Positions 24,436-36,895 are shown, counted from the stretch's first letter. The stretch: DNA of 64,000 bases from Argentina anserina (GCF_933775445.1 NC_065877.1:20088001-20152000), one strand, 5' to 3'. Made by a program: numbers and translations. The notes: generated by a model from the letters alone, not told the origin.

Positions 24436-26246
24436 ACAACCCCACACTTAGACTTTGCTAGTCCCTTAGCAAACACTAAATAGGGAAATCAAAACAGAAA
24501 ACAAAATCAAAGCAACTTAAACTGACAACACAACATTCTAATGCCTTCAACATTTTGTCTCAGAGATCTTCAAACTCATAGCATCAAGAATAACACTCAA
24601 TCGAAAATAGATAAGATGAATTCAATGGTTAATAAACATGAGATTTCGTTTAACAAGTAAGACATGGCAAAAACAAAGGTGAAATTAAGCTCGACATGTT
24701 CAAAACAAGCTCAAATTCAACTCACAAGGGATATGCACTCCAAATCTTTTCTCTCAAGAACATGGCATATGCTTAAAAGCTTTTCACACACAAGAGTTAT
24801 AAACATAGTGAAATCGAAAACCTCATGAAAGATACCAATCATGTGCACAAATGAACCCAAACCATATGCTTACTCATGAAACAAACTCCAAAAATCAAGA
24901 GCTACTCATTTTCAGAATCATGCGGATCTTTAGAAAAAGGATGGCTTAGGCTCGGCATTGATATATTTTCAAAGTAAAGGAATCATAAAGGTCATCCTTA
25001 AGACTTAGCAGAGCAAAACATCCACCTTATGTCGCCATACTCCATAAAACAAGGGCCAAATATCATCATGTTGGACCAATTCTTCACTTTAAACATTGTG
25101 AAAACGAACAAAGGCTAAAGTATAACATTATTGAGCCTTCAATAAATACATCACAACTCCAAATTCACCAAAAACAACATGTATGCCGAGATCTTTTCAT
25201 TCTTTCTTTCATCTTTTTCTTTTCTTGCCGTCTATCATGAATCTTTTGTTTTCTTTTCACACGGTATCAATACATTTTTTCTCTTTTTTATACTCTTTTC
25301 ACGGCATACATACAATAGCATAACCCCACACTTGAATCAAATCATCACTCCATATTAACATCCACAATCGGCTCTGCCAAGCCTCAAAGACAAGGTAGAG
25401 ATATAACTATACTAAGCAAGGATATGACATGTTGGTAACGAAAGAAAAGGCTTAACGTAGGCTCAAAGGGGTTAACACTAAGGTGTCCCAAGCAGGGCTC
25501 AAATAGAGAATACGGCTTTTTGGCTTAAAGTGGTGGAAATCCTAAAAAGATCCAACAATCCCTTTCAAAATCAGAGTATATTATGACATAAAGTTTCGAA
25601 AGTTTCGCAAAGTAAGTTTTAGCATTCTCTAGTTCATTGCAATTCTATGGCATATGAATCGATCAAAATAGATGTAATGAGGTTATAAAGCCAAGAAACG
25701 ATAGAATAAACTCTCTAAAGAAAGGCACAAGTATATGGCTCGAATCTCATATAGGTTCCATGAATTCAAACAAGTAAGGAACATGCTCATTCTGTATCTA
25801 AGTTTCAAAATCCTCATCTACTACATGTTCATACAAAATCTACACATCGATTAACCATCAAATAACAATGAAGTTCATTTCAATATCATGATCATCTATC
25901 AATCATAAATTCAAAGATCAACTCATCCTAGACAGTCAAAGGCATACCTAGGACTCAAAACAAAAACAAAACCACTAAACAACTTAAAAATCGAAAAACA
26001 TAACCAAAATGACACTAAAATTCGAAAATCAAAACAATAAAATCGGAACACATAAGCATCAAACACTAGAATTCAACGAATGATGTATACCCCACCCCAC
26101 ACTTAAAACTTACATTGCCCTCAATGTACAATATGATAAGCAACGAAAATTAAAAAGAGATAAGGGATAAGAAAATGCAAACACTCGTTGATGGCTCCTT
26201 CATTGGCTTAAGTTTAGAGTCTATAGCCTAGACTATCTCCACATCA
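24436..26246 (-). other. gypsy 3' untranslated region
   Basis: Starts with the polypurine tract next to the LTR (plus strand acaaccccacactt at 24436-24449). The remaining ~1.8 kb between the tract and the integrase stop has no supported frame, although some Athila elements carry an env-like gene here. Confidence 0.7.
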
Positions 26247-27047
26247 TCACTTGCTTGCCGTAGGATCAAGGAGAGACGTCTCCTCCACGTTATGTTCTAC
26301 GAAATTGTCATAGTACAGCTTCAAGCGATGTCCATTGACCGTGAATTCCTTTCCATGCACCATACTTTTGATCAGAATAGCACCAGAAGGAAAAACATTA
26401 GTAACAACAAACGGTCCAAGCCACCTAGAACGGAGCTTGCCCGGAAACAATCTAAGTCGAGAATTAAACAAAAGAACTTTTTGCCCAACGACAAAGTGTT
26501 TCTTCCTAATCATGCAGTCATAGAATGTCTTAGTCTTCTCCTTGTAAACCATTGCCGAATCATAGGCCTCATTTCTAATCTCTTCAAGTTCATGCAATTG
26601 CAATTTCCTATGTAATCTGGCCTCATCAATGTCCATGTTAAAATTCTTCACAGCCCACCATGCACGATGTTCAAGCTCCACAGGAAGATGGCACGCCTTG
26701 CCATAGACTAATCGAAATGGTGACATGCCAAGAGGAGTTTTGTATGCCGTCCTATAGGCCCAAAGAGCATCATCCAATCGTTGAGACCAATCCTTGCGTG
26801 ATGGTCCAATAGACTTCTCCAAAATTCTCTTGATCTCACGATTAGATAGCTCCACTTGTCAACTTGTTTGAGGGTGATAAGGCGTAGCAACCTTATGCTT
26901 GATTCCATACTTCTTCAACAACGCCTTAATGGTCCGGTTGCAAAAGTGAGATCCTCCATCACTAATGATAACTCTCGGCATACCATACCTCAACTCGAAA
27001 GAGTTGCTCATCCGGAAAACTCTCTTGGATGGCCAAAGGCTCGGCAT
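26247..27047 (-). pseudogene. gypsy integrase, N-terminally deleted
   Basis: The minus strand retains the second catalytic Asp (IISDGGSHF, about 26965), the Glu region ([10 protein letters not shown]) and a complete C-terminal part through the [12 protein letters not shown] segment to the stop at 26247. A stop codon sits just before the QVEL segment (about 26860). The zinc finger (HHCC) and the first catalytic Asp are absent: RNase H-linker sequence jumps with a frame change at about 27000 straight into the middle of the core domain. Confidence 0.88.
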
Positions 27048-28008
27048 CTCTCACCAAACGACTCAAATGATCCGCCACAACATTGTCACTTCCCTTCTTG
27101 TCCTTGATCTCGAGATCGAATTCTTGGAGTAGAAGAATCCATCGAATCAATCTCGGTTTGGTATCCTTCTTTGTCATTAAATACTTCAAAGCTGCATGGT
27201 CAGTGTAAACAATAACTTTAGATTGAAGTAAGTAAGAACGAAACTTATCTAGAGCAAAGATCACGGCAAGAAGTTCTTTTTCAGTTGTGGTGTAGTTTTG
27301 TTGAGCATCATTGAGTGTTCATGAGACATAGTAGATGGCGTAGGGCTGCTTGTCCTTCCTCTGCCCTAGCACGGCTCCAACTGCATAGTCGGAGGCATCA
27401 CACATCAACTCAAATGGCAAGGACCAATCCGGCGGTGCCATGACTGGTGCTGAAGTTAGGAGCTTCTTCAAAGTCTCGAATGCATGCTTGTAATCATCAT
27501 CAAAGTGAAAGGCAACGTCCTTTTGAAGCAATGTACTCATTGGTCTCGCAATCTTGGAAAGGTCTTTGATAAACCTACGATAGAAACCTGCATGTCCAAG
27601 AAACGATCGAACATCCCTCACACTTGTGGGGAGGGGTAAGTGACGCACAAGATCTATTTTAGACTTATCAACCTCAATCCCTCTAGATGAAACAATATGG
27701 CCTAAGACAATGCCTTGCGTGACCATAAAATGACATTTTTCCCAATTCAAAACCAAGTTAGTTTCTTCACAACGTTTGAACACAAGTTCAACATTTTCTA
27801 AACAAGTTTCGAAATCTTCACCATAGACAGAAAAATCATCCATGAAAACTTCAATTTTAGAACCAATATACTCAGAGAAAATGTGATACATGCAACATTG
27901 AAACGTACCTGGGGCGTTGCATAAACCAAAAGGCATGCGACGATAAGCAAACGTACCAAAAGGGCATGTGAATGTAGTCTTCTCTTGATCTTCTTCCGCA
28001 ACACTTAT
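26962..28008 (-). pseudogene. gypsy reverse transcriptase (second half) and RNase H
   Basis: The minus-strand frame continues after the stop at 28009. It holds the RT segment AYRRMPFGLCNAPGTFQ, the active site FMDD (about 27850) and the thumb/connection region (DVRSFLGHAGFYRRFI). A TGA lies near 27319, after which the RNase H frame starts, with [10 protein letters not shown] near 27200 and a VVADHLSRL end near 27060. FMDD in place of YMDD is normal for this lineage. Confidence 0.88.
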
Positions 28009-29925
28009 TTAGTTGTATCCACTATATCCGTCAAGGAAACAATAGAAAGAGTGACCAGCTAACCTCTCAAGCATTTGATCAATGAATGGCAATGGCATAT
28101 GGTCCTTCCTTGTTGTCGCATTGAGCTTCCTATAGTCAATACATACTCTATGACCGGTCACTGTCCTTTGAGGCACCAACTCATTATCTTTGTTCTTCAC
28201 CACCGTGATGCCTGACTTCTTTGGCACAACTTGAATGGGAGAGATCCACCTACTATCCGAGATGGGGTAGATCACGCCACAATCGTGCAACTTAGTGATT
28301 TCATCCTTTACAACTTGCATCATTGGTGGGTGAAGGCGTCTCTGACCTTCCTTGGTTGGTTTGGCCCCATCTTCTAGCAATATTCGATGCACACACATGG
28401 TAGGGCTGATTCCTTTGATGTCGGCTAGGGTCCATCCTATTGCCGTCTTATGTCTCTTCAACACTTCAATCAATCTCTTCTCTTGTTCCTCATTGAGTGC
28501 AGAAGAAATGATCACGGGCAATGTATCCTCTTCTCCTAAAAATGCATACTTCAAGTGGTCCAGAAGAACCTTAAAATCAAGCTTCGGAGCTTGCACCAGA
28601 GAAGGAAGATTCTTGTTAGTAGTTAAGAGAATTGGACTAGGAGAGACAAAGCTTACCTCACGTGCAACCTCAAGAGAGGTCACGTTTTCAAGAATGAAGG
28701 ATGGCACGGCATTGTTAGCTTCTAACTCCGAAATGTTAGAACCATCACTTGTAAATCCGGCCCCTTGGGCAATGGTGAGTGCCAACTCGTCATTTTTTAA
28801 GGTATCTAGATAATTATCTGCAAGGGAATCAAGAATGTCAACTGAAAAACAATCACTTAACTCCGACAGAGGATACCTCATAGCTTCAAAGATGTTGAAG
28901 CTAATCACTTCACCATCGAACTCAAAGGTGAGTGATCCACTAAACACATCTATTTTTGTTCGTGCAGTCCTCATGAAGGGCCGGCCCAATAAGATAGGGA
29001 CCTCCTTGTCATCTGCCTCAGTTGGTTCCATGTCTATGACATAGAAGTCGGCAGGAAAGATCAAGCTTGAGACCTGCACAAGAACATCTTCAACATAGCC
29101 CAAAGGGACTTTGTTGGAACAATCAGCCAATCGAATCACAACATTGTCACGTTTCAAATCACCTAGACCTAGGTCCTCATAGATATAATACGGCATTATA
29201 TTAATAGATGCACCTAAGTCTAGCATTATCTTCTCAAATGTCATGTTTCTGATTGTACAAGGGATAGAAAAACTCCCTGGATCCTTAAGCTTTGGTGGTA
29301 GCTTCCTTTGGAGCACGGCAGAAACCGTCTCACTCATTGTGACAACCTCCTTCTCCCGAGTCATCCTCTTGTTGGTGCACAATTCTTTCAAAAACTTAGC
29401 ATACCTAGGATTCTGTTGTATGCATTCAATAAGAGGCATGTTCACTTCCACCTTCTTGAAAACGTCGAGCATGGCTTGATCAAAGTCATCATTCTTTTGC
29501 TTTGCAAATCTACTAGGGAAGGGAACACGAGGAAGATCATTAGTTGAAACCAAACCACTAGAGTTAGGATCCTTACCTTTGTCATGCACGGCATGATCTC
29601 CTTTTGGTAAAGGCACGGCATCATTGGCTTTAGAGGAGGCATGGTCCTTCTCTAAGTCTTTAACATTGAAACTCTCGGCCTCCTTTCCCTTAGAAGGCAC
29701 GTCCTTCTTGTGTTGCTGCAATGGAGCATCCAAGATCCTCCCACTTCTTGTCATCATGACCTTCACGTTAGGATTAGACTCAGTTTGGCTCGGCAATTTT
29801 CCTCCTTCATGGATCTTGCCCATGAAATCGATCACTTGTCCCATCTGCTTCTTAAGCTCGGTTATGTCCTTAGAATGAGCTTGTTGACTTGTAACTAAAG
29901 CTTGAGTAGCAGAGTTTAGATTTTG
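28009..29925 (-). pseudogene. gypsy protease and reverse transcriptase (first half)
   Basis: A minus-strand frame of over 610 residues, preceded by an in-frame stop at 29924-29926 that separates it from gag. The protease active site DLGASINIMP is near 29220. The RT N-terminus (HRILLEDGAKP, then CIDYRKLNATTRKDH) is near 28390-28090. It stops at 28009 inside the RT (GYSGYN then TAA). Confidence 0.88.
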
Positions 29926-31241
29926 CTACCCTTGAGCAAGAGACTTCAAAAGTTCATCATAATTAGGTGAAGATGCATTATTCGAACCATGAACATTAGA
30001 GTTAAAGGGAGCAGAACCTTGAGGTACCTGAGGCCTCACAAACAAATCTGAAGGACGAGGTCCTTGACGTTGAGCATTGGATGGTTGAGCATTGTTGCTC
30101 CAACGAAAATTTGGATGATCTCTAAGTCCAGGGTTGTATGTGTTCGAGTATGGATCGTACCTAGGCCTTTGTTGCCCCATGAAGTTCAATTCTTCTTCAG
30201 TCATTGCACCATTTGGACAATTGTCAGTCGTGTGATCTTTGAAAGAACAAATACCACATGCTTGATTGTTGATGCTCGAACCATTGAATGCCTTGACTAG
30301 AACGTCAAGCTTCCTTTCTAAAGTAGCCATCTGATTCCTTGCATCAACATCATAGACCCCACGACTCTTGCTTCCTCTCTTCTCCTTGGAACTAAATTGG
30401 CGATTGTTGTCAACCAAGTCATCAATCAAGGTGTAAGCTTCTTGACCGGTCTTGTTCATGAATGTGCAGCCACATGCCGAGTCCACCATGCTCTTATTGG
30501 TGGTGTCGAGTCCTTCATAGAAGAATTGCACCAAGTCATCCAACGAAATACCATGGTGAGGGCACTTCCTTTGTAGTTCATGAAATTCCTCCCAAGCCTC
30601 ATAGAGTGAATCACCATCTTTTTGAGTGAAGTTCTGAATCTCCCTCCTAAGTCTTTTCGTGAGTTGAGCAGGGAAGAATTGCTTCAAGAACCTCCTAGTC
30701 ATTTCGTCCTATGTCGTGATGATTCCTGCAGGCAAAGAATACAACCAACGTTTAGCATCATCCTTAAGGGTAAATGGAAACAAAAGCAACCTCAAGCCTT
30801 CTTGAGAAAGATGATGAATCGATTGGAGCTTGCAAATGTCCAAAACTCCCTAAGGTGAACATTAGGGTCTTCCATTGAAGAGCCAGAGTACTTAGGCAGC
30901 TGCCTAAGCAATTGAACCGGAATGGAGAAGTTAGCTTCATCAGGTGGAGTGAAAGCAATGCATGAAGGTGATTCAGGGGTGGTGGGAATGAATGCATTCT
31001 TGAGTGCCATTGGAGCACCAACAGGAATTATGTCACGGTCCGCAATTGTGTCTAAGTCTGAATTGAAGATGAAGGGGAAGGAAAGCTCCTCCTCTTCTTC
31101 TGATCTAGGTGAAGAGTTTAAGATTGAATTGCTTGGAGATGTTTCGAAATTTAAAGGTCCACTTATGAAAGAGTTGTCTAAATCTCTAAGTGCTTGAATT
31201 CGATCTTTGAGCTCTTGTGTTTTCTTAGAAAATTCGGACAT
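29926..31241 (-). pseudogene. gypsy gag, broken
   Basis: The minus-strand frame starts at 31241 (MSEFSKKTQELKDRI) and runs to about 30792, where the frame shifts. An in-frame TAG near 30709 replaces a Trp codon. The downstream part (30702-29926) carries the retrotransposon gag core (FLKQFFPAQLTKRLRREI) and a CX2CX4HX4C zinc knuckle (CGICSFKDHTTDNC) near 30225. Confidence 0.88.
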
Positions 31242-31987
31242 GCATAGTACCTGTTGTACGAAAGTTAAAGAGTTAGCATTGAAGAATACACAATGAACAC
31301 ATATAATTCGTGCCTTCCCTTAGTCACACACATGCACACTTATGGGGAAGGGCACGGCAACTATGTCAAGTTTACAAAGAGTTAGTTCTTTACGTTTACA
31401 TAAGTTCATACAATTCACAAGTTCTTTTTGCCATTTCAATGATTGAACGATCGATTGATTCTAAGTTGTAAACCAAGGTGGACGTGCGGCCTAAGTATGG
31501 ATGCCTAGACACAAGATCAAGTCTTTGTTTCAGAAGGCCTTGTAGCTCAATCAGAGATAGTGAACATGGTAGGACTCATTTGTTGAACTACGGAGAGCGA
31601 ACTCCCTATCGACTCCATCACCGAGATGTATGTCAGTCAGTAGTTCTCTGAGATCCAATTTTGGTCCCATACACCAGAGTAATAAGAGAGCGTGCCCCAT
31701 ACTCAGCTGGACTTAACCTCGTGTGTTAGACAAATCTCCAAGTGTTAATAAAAGCCGCCATCGACCTTATGCAAACTCGAGAGCTAGCATGAAGGGTTAA
31801 GGCTAATATTAACAAAAGGGGCTTTATCTATTCCTTTTGATTTACAACCTACAACAATCATTCACTCAAGCACCAAAACAACAACCTAAGATACATTACT
31901 ATATGTACAACGAAACAAGATAAGTATATACAAATGTACAATATACACAATGAATTCGCATTAAAAGTTAGGGATCCATCTCTTATG
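31242..31987 (-). other. gypsy 5' leader
   Basis: Untranslated leader between the primer-binding site and the gag start. No frame or structural repeat is supported. Confidence 0.65.
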
Positions 31988-32007
31988 GATCCCCGGCAAC
32001 GGCGCCA
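31988..32007 (-). other. gypsy primer-binding site (tRNA-Asp)
   Basis: The plus-strand sequence gatccccggcaacggcgcca equals the 3' end of plant tRNA-Asp(GTC). It lies two bases inside the right LTR, so on the minus strand it is the primer site. There is no tRNA body, so this is not a tRNA gene. Confidence 0.92.
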
Positions 32008-32009
32008 TT

Positions 32010-33580
32010 TGATGAGTGCTAGATTACTCGACATCAATATTTAACCATGTACACATCATTAGTAGTATAAAGCAAGAGGGTATCGTTCACAAACCGGGGA
32101 TCCAGCCAGAGCTTAGGATCACATCAATTAACACGAATTCATAAAGATATAAAAAGTTGACATAGGTTTTAGATTGAATCATAAAAACAGTAAATAAAAC
32201 CTAAACTAATATATACATGTGATCAACCAACCAACACATAAACAATCACCAAAACAACTCATATAAAAGAAATCGAACAAGCTTCATGACTTCTTTTAGA
32301 ATCATGCCGAGACTATATAATGAACAACAAAAGATGGATCATACATTTAGGGTTCTAAGCAGTAACCTAAACACATAGACACTTAACACATTCGATCAAT
32401 ACCAAGCAGCCATAATCGAAATCTAACATGTTCATCTTCATCATGTACTTCCAAAGCCATGCACATTGAATTCATCAAGTATGTCACCTACTTAACCAAC
32501 AACCATGCAATTCGAAATTCACATATAAAAGAGTAAACATGTTCTTAGCATAAGTCTTTAATCCAACAACCTAAATATCATGCTACAAGCATAGTCATAA
32601 CACTTAGAAATCGAAATTGATCAAGAACAATACTCGGCAGAAACCAAAACAGAAATTTCATAAAACCAAAATATAATTTCGAATCCTTTATATAAATTGA
32701 ATAAAGTAGCTATTTCATAGACAAAATTGAAACAAGATTACACTACACAAATCGCAACTCATCCAAGAACAAGAATAAAACCAAAACCGAATTGAAACAA
32801 GAGTGAATCATGGTTACACTTTATAAACCAAGCAATCCACAAGTGTATAGCCGTGACTTCTATGGATGAAACTTTCTTCACAAGCATGCTTGAAGGCTAT
32901 TGATTGGTGGGGAATGATGGAATCGGTTTTAGGATTTCTTGGAAGGGTGAGGAATGAATTCGGCAAAGCTATGGCTTGTGTTTGTGTGTAAGGCTGATGA
33001 TGATTATATGGGGAGGCCGAGCCTCTATATATATAGGAGTCTAGGAAGCCATCTTGCCGTCCTATAAGGAAGTATAATCTAATTTGGAAGCTGAAATCCT
33101 CTTTGTTATGGATTTGATTTATGTACTCCATATCCAACTTGATGTAGGAAACCAAGTCCAATAGGGAGATCACAAATAGGCTGCATGGCAACAATCTTGG
33201 TCCAACTAGGAGTAGCTAGGCCGGCCTCCTCTTCTCCTTCTTCAACTCGAATATGCTTTCCTTGTTCAACTAGGAATGCATCTCGGCATCTCTACTTCCT
33301 TTCCAAATATGATTCGTCTTTCTTGAAAAGAAATCGTCGATTAAGGAATAGGAAAGAATGAAAATAGGAAAGTATAATCATAGTCGAGTAAGGAATCCTA
33401 ACTCAATAAGGAGTTCTAATCACTTAGCACAATTTCATCATCAATTCATCTAAATTCGAAATAGCTCTACTTAGAATGTAGAAATGACAAATATGAAACT
33501 AAAACAACTAAATAAGAAGTAACAAAGCATAAGAATAGGACATATAAACATTAAGAACGTCACACTTTGTGCTCCTATCA
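32010..33580 (-). repeat. right (5') LTR of gypsy element
   Basis: 1571 bp, TGATGAGTGC to CCTATCA. It keeps the 23-bp block (acagaaatttcataaaacc…) that the left LTR lacks; the solo LTR at 53521 also has it, so the left LTR carries the deletion. Confidence 0.93.
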
Positions 33581-33585
33581 AGGAT

Positions 33586-35106
33586 GCATTGGGAGGTCCA
33601 AAATGGAGGAAAGCAATGGAGGAAGAGATGGAAGCATTACAAAAGAACAATACTTGGGAGCTTGTACCTCCACCATATGACAAGAAGACAGTAGGATGTC
33701 GTTGGGTGTTTACAGTGAAGCATAATCCAGATGGGTCAGTAAGCCGGTATAAAGCACGCTTAGTAGCGAAGGGGTTCACCCAAACATATGGCATAGACTA
33801 TGATGAGACATTTGCACCTGTTGCAAAAATAAACACTATCCGGGTATTGCTTTCTGTCGCTTCTAACTTGAACTGGCCACTTAGGCAATTTGATGTTAAG
33901 AATGCATTCCTTCATGGAGAACTAACGGAGGAAGTATACATGGATCTTCCGCCTGGATATGGGGCCGCTTCTCCAAGTAACTCCGTATGCAGATTGAGAA
34001 AATCTTTGTATGGTCTTAAACAGTCACCTCGTGCTTGGTTTGGAAGATTCTCACAATTCATGAGGAAGATTGGCTACAAACAGAGTAATTCAGACCACAC
34101 GTTATTTCTTAAACATCAACAAAGGAAGGTAACAACCCTAATTATATATGTTGATGATATGGTAGTTACTGGGAATGATACTGTTGAGGTGGATAGATTA
34201 CAGAAACAGCTTGCCACAGAGTTTGAGATGAAGGACCTAGGTACACTCAAGTACTTCTTAGGTATTGAAGTTGCCCGGGGTAGTGATGGTATCTATCTGT
34301 GTCAAAGGAAGTACATCCTTGATCTACTAACAGAGACATGTATGTTGGACTGCACTCCCATTGATACTCCTATTGAGCAGAACCATCGGTTAGCAGAGTA
34401 TCCAGATCAAGTCCCTACTGACAAACCTCGTTATCAGAGGCTAGTCGGGCGCCTGATTTATCTATCACATACCAGACTAGATGTTGCGTATGCAGTAAGT
34501 GTAGTAAGTCAGTTTATGCATAACCCCAGTGAAGACCACATGGATGCTGTTGTAAGGATCTTGAGGTACTTGAAGTCAGCTCCAGGGAGAGGAGTAATGT
34601 TTTCTAATCACAACAATATCTTTGATGTTTATGGCTTCACAAATGCAGACTGGGCTGGAAATATTACAGATCGGAGGTCCACATCAGGGTATTTTACCTT
34701 TGTTGGAGGTAACCTTGTTACGTGGAGGAGTAAGAAACAAAATGTGGTAGCTCGATCTAGTGCTGAAGCAGAATACAGAGGTATGGCTCAGGGAGTGTGC
34801 GAGTTATTGTGGATTATGAATTTGCTACAAGATTTGGGTATTAAACCTAAATGTGTTATGCATCTGTACTGTGACAACAAGGCAACTATTGATATTTCAC
34901 AGAATCCTGTACAACATAATCGTACAAAACATGTGGAGGTTGATCATCACTTTATAAAGGAGAAGCTAGACGCGAAAATCATCAGTTTTCCTTTTGTTCC
35001 TACAGAAGAACAACTTGCTGATATGCTCACAAAAGGAGTACCTAAGAAAGCTTTTTATGACTCACTTGGAAAGTTGGGCATGGTTGATATGTATGCGCCA
35101 ACTTGA
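33586..35106 (+). pseudogene. copia reverse transcriptase and RNase H, frame intact
   Basis: This is the continuation of the copia polyprotein after the gypsy insertion; the first codons after the duplicated aggat join the frame left at 22887. It contains the RT entry (WELVPPPYDKKTVGCRWVF), a GIDYDETFAPVAK segment, the active site YVDD (about 34150), and RNase H with SSAEAEYRGMA and a DNKATIDISQNP motif, ending at TGA 35104-35106. The frame is open for about 505 residues and could be mistaken for a gene. It is only the 3' half of a defective polyprotein. Confidence 0.92.
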
Positions 35107-35113
35107 GGGGGAG
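35103..35113 (+). other. copia polypurine tract
   Basis: The purine run ttgagggggag lies directly before the 3' LTR and overlaps the polyprotein stop. It is the standard plus-strand primer position. Confidence 0.85.
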
Positions 35114-35274
35114 TGTGAGTGAATGGTAGTAGGTGAATGAAATAGTGGAGGAAACAATCGGTAGTGGAGTGATTAGTTGAGAGATTAGTATATAGTCTAA
35201 ATTAGTCTATATATACCATTGAATCTGTATATGTAAATCATCAATTTGAAGAAAAAGATCAGTATATTACCACT
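35114..35274 (+). repeat. 3' LTR of copia element
   Basis: 161 bp, TGTGAGTGA to ttaccact, followed by the target duplication taatc. Six differences from the 5' LTR by eye. Confidence 0.93.
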
Positions 35275-35279
35275 TAATC

Positions 35280-36288
35280 AATCCGATCCCCGATTGAATT
35301 CGGAGGCAAATCCCCATGACAAGATTGTTCAGAGTTGAGAAAGAATTGCTTGGAGTTATCCTGTGCTTTGTCGCTCCTTCGTTACCACTCCTTGCCTTTC
35401 CTGATAAACTGCGCGTTGGAGAGATGAAGGCGGATGTACACCAGAACTAGACTCGTCCACTCAGATTTCCAGTTGATTATCTCTGCCTTTTTCTTCAATT
35501 TCTTTCTTATTTCTTTCTCTTTCTGGTAGTGGTGGATTAAAGAAGAATCTTCGATTAGTCTATCTCCAACGAATTAGTGTAGTTTGTGTCTATGCACAAA
35601 TGCATCATGTATATGAAGATTCTCTCGATATCTCTTTTGGTTTGAGAAATCTAGCTGTAAAATTATGTTTGCATCAGCTGTCAGTTGACTAGAATAATTG
35701 AGCTTGAAGTTGTAGGCGGTTGAATCACTTGAATGCATCATAGCACATGGTTCTCAACATCCCAGCAAAGCTTGCTAAAGAGCAAATTATAATATAACAA
35801 GATTCTAATCACCTTCCTGTTCAATTTGCTTTGCATTTTTGTCATTTACGACAAGTTGACAATTTAGATAATTCGCCGAGTGTGACACGCCACTTATCAT
35901 GGGTTCCATGGTGCTTTAACTTGACGTCCAATTCTCTTGTTGTCATCTATGCTAGGAGATAACATGCATGACTATGATGTGCTTCACAAGTACATATATA
36001 TCGTCAATTGATCAAAAACAGAAACCGTGAGGCAAATTGTTTTGCTACTGCGTGTCCACATTGGATATTTGTGGTAGTGCAAAAGCCAGAAAACGTGCAA
36101 CGCCTCTCAATTATAAATTTCTCATCGGCAATTACTGCAAGAAAGAAAGTAAAGAAAACACAGCAGAGACGAAGACCCATCACCTTGAGTCAGTCCACTA
36201 ACTTCTCTGTAATCTCTTCTTCCTTTATCTCTGTCGCTCTCTGCCGATCGAAGTGAATCCAAGAAACAAAGTGAGACAGAAAAACAAA
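35280..36288 (+). other. intergenic and TAXIMIN upstream region
   Basis: Begins with the sequence that lay beside the DUF455 gene before the copia insertion. No gene is seen until the TAXIMIN start. The 5' UTR probably covers about 36100-36288, with CT-rich stretches; no confident TATA box is picked. Confidence 0.5.
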
Positions 36289-36895
36289 ATGTGTTCTTCA
36301 GAAGGTGACTGCAGGCCTTTGGGGTTTCTACTCGGCCTTCCCTTTGCCTTTCTCTCCCTCCTCCTCTCCGTCGTCGGCATCGTCATCTGGATCGTCGGGT
36401 ACTTTAATCTTCACTCTCTCTTTCTCTTTCTTCTCCTTCAATTTTAAGCTCTGAATTCAGTGTTTCTCGTTTACATTAGAATTTGACCATCTTGGTGTCT
36501 TATATTGGGTGCTTATAGTTTTCTTGATTAATATGAGAATTTGATCATTTGGATATCCACAACTTCTTGCTATGTCATCTGGGTATCTGTTTCTTTCTTG
36601 ATTCTTTGCCTTTTGCTCACTTGGGTACCTGCAATTTCTTGCTATCTTTTTTGGGTATCAATTGTTTTCTTGATTGGTTTAGCAATTCGTTTGCCTGATG
36701 GATTTCTTTAAGTTCTGGAAGTTGTTGATTTTGATGATCTGATTGGTATTTTGAATGAAATTTTGGCGTAGATTAATGCTGACCTGCATCTGCCCCTGCT
36801 GCTTGTGCGTGACTGTGATAGTGGAGTTGGCCCTGGAGTTGGTCAAGGCCCCATTTCATGTCATGGAGTGGTTTACATCTCAAATCCCCTGTTAA
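36289..36895 (+). CDS. TAX: TAXIMIN-like signalling peptide, two exons
   Basis: Exon 1 36289-36398 and exon 2 36772-36895 join in phase (GT at 36399, AG at 36770-36771), giving 77 residues. The start ATG gives the family's [12 protein letters not shown] opening; a longer in-frame upstream ATG at 36253 does not fit the family. A hydrophobic segment (about residues 12-37, [19 protein letters not shown]) is followed by a cysteine-rich stretch ([10 protein letters not shown]) and the conserved end WFTSQIPC. TAXIMINs are conserved plant peptides named from a taxane-linked Taxus gene; overexpression in Arabidopsis affects lateral organ separation. The hydrophobic part probably acts as a signal peptide or anchor. 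Which of the two paralogues this is cannot be told. It looks intact. Confidence 0.92.

Larger units (their letters stand above)
22888..33580 (-). mobile_element. Athila-like Ty3-gypsy retrotransposon inserted in copia
   Basis: The LTRs are 22888-24435 (1548 bp) and 32010-33580 (1571 bp), both TGATGAG…CTATCA, with target duplication aggat at 22883-22887 and 33581-33585. All proteins read on the minus strand. The primer-binding site (tRNA-Asp) is beside the right LTR, and a purine tract (AAGTGTGGGGTTGT on the minus strand) is beside the left LTR. The order gag, protease, RT, RNase H, integrase is gypsy. The protease motif DLGASINIMP, the integrase style ([17 protein letters not shown]) and the tRNA-Asp primer fit the Athila lineage. 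No env-like frame is found in the ~1.8 kb downstream of integrase. Several stops and an integrase deletion make it inactive on its own. Confidence 0.94.
20104..35274 (+). mobile_element. Ty1-copia retrotransposon, split by a nested gypsy element
   Basis: LTRs of 161 bp at 20104-20264 and 35114-35274 differ at six positions by eye (about 3.7%). The target duplication taatc lies at 20099-20103 and 35275-35279. A primer-binding site matching initiator tRNA-Met follows the left LTR, and a purine tract (ttgagggggag) precedes the right one. Without the nested insertion it would be about 4.5 kb. Gag is missing; protease, integrase, RT and RNase H remain but carry frameshifts and lost catalytic residues. 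Short LTRs fit the Ale/Retrofit-type copia lineages; that lineage is tentative. Confidence 0.93.

Noticed and set aside
31988..32007. tRNA-Asp-like sequence
   Set aside because: Only the last 20 bases of the tRNA are present, next to an LTR; it is the retroelement primer site.
33586..35106. Apparent intact 505-residue gene
   Set aside because: It is the 3' half of the copia polyprotein after the nested insertion, not a host gene.
36253..36288. Upstream in-frame ATG for TAXIMIN
   Set aside because: Would add 12 basic residues not seen in the family; the [12 protein letters not shown] start fits better.
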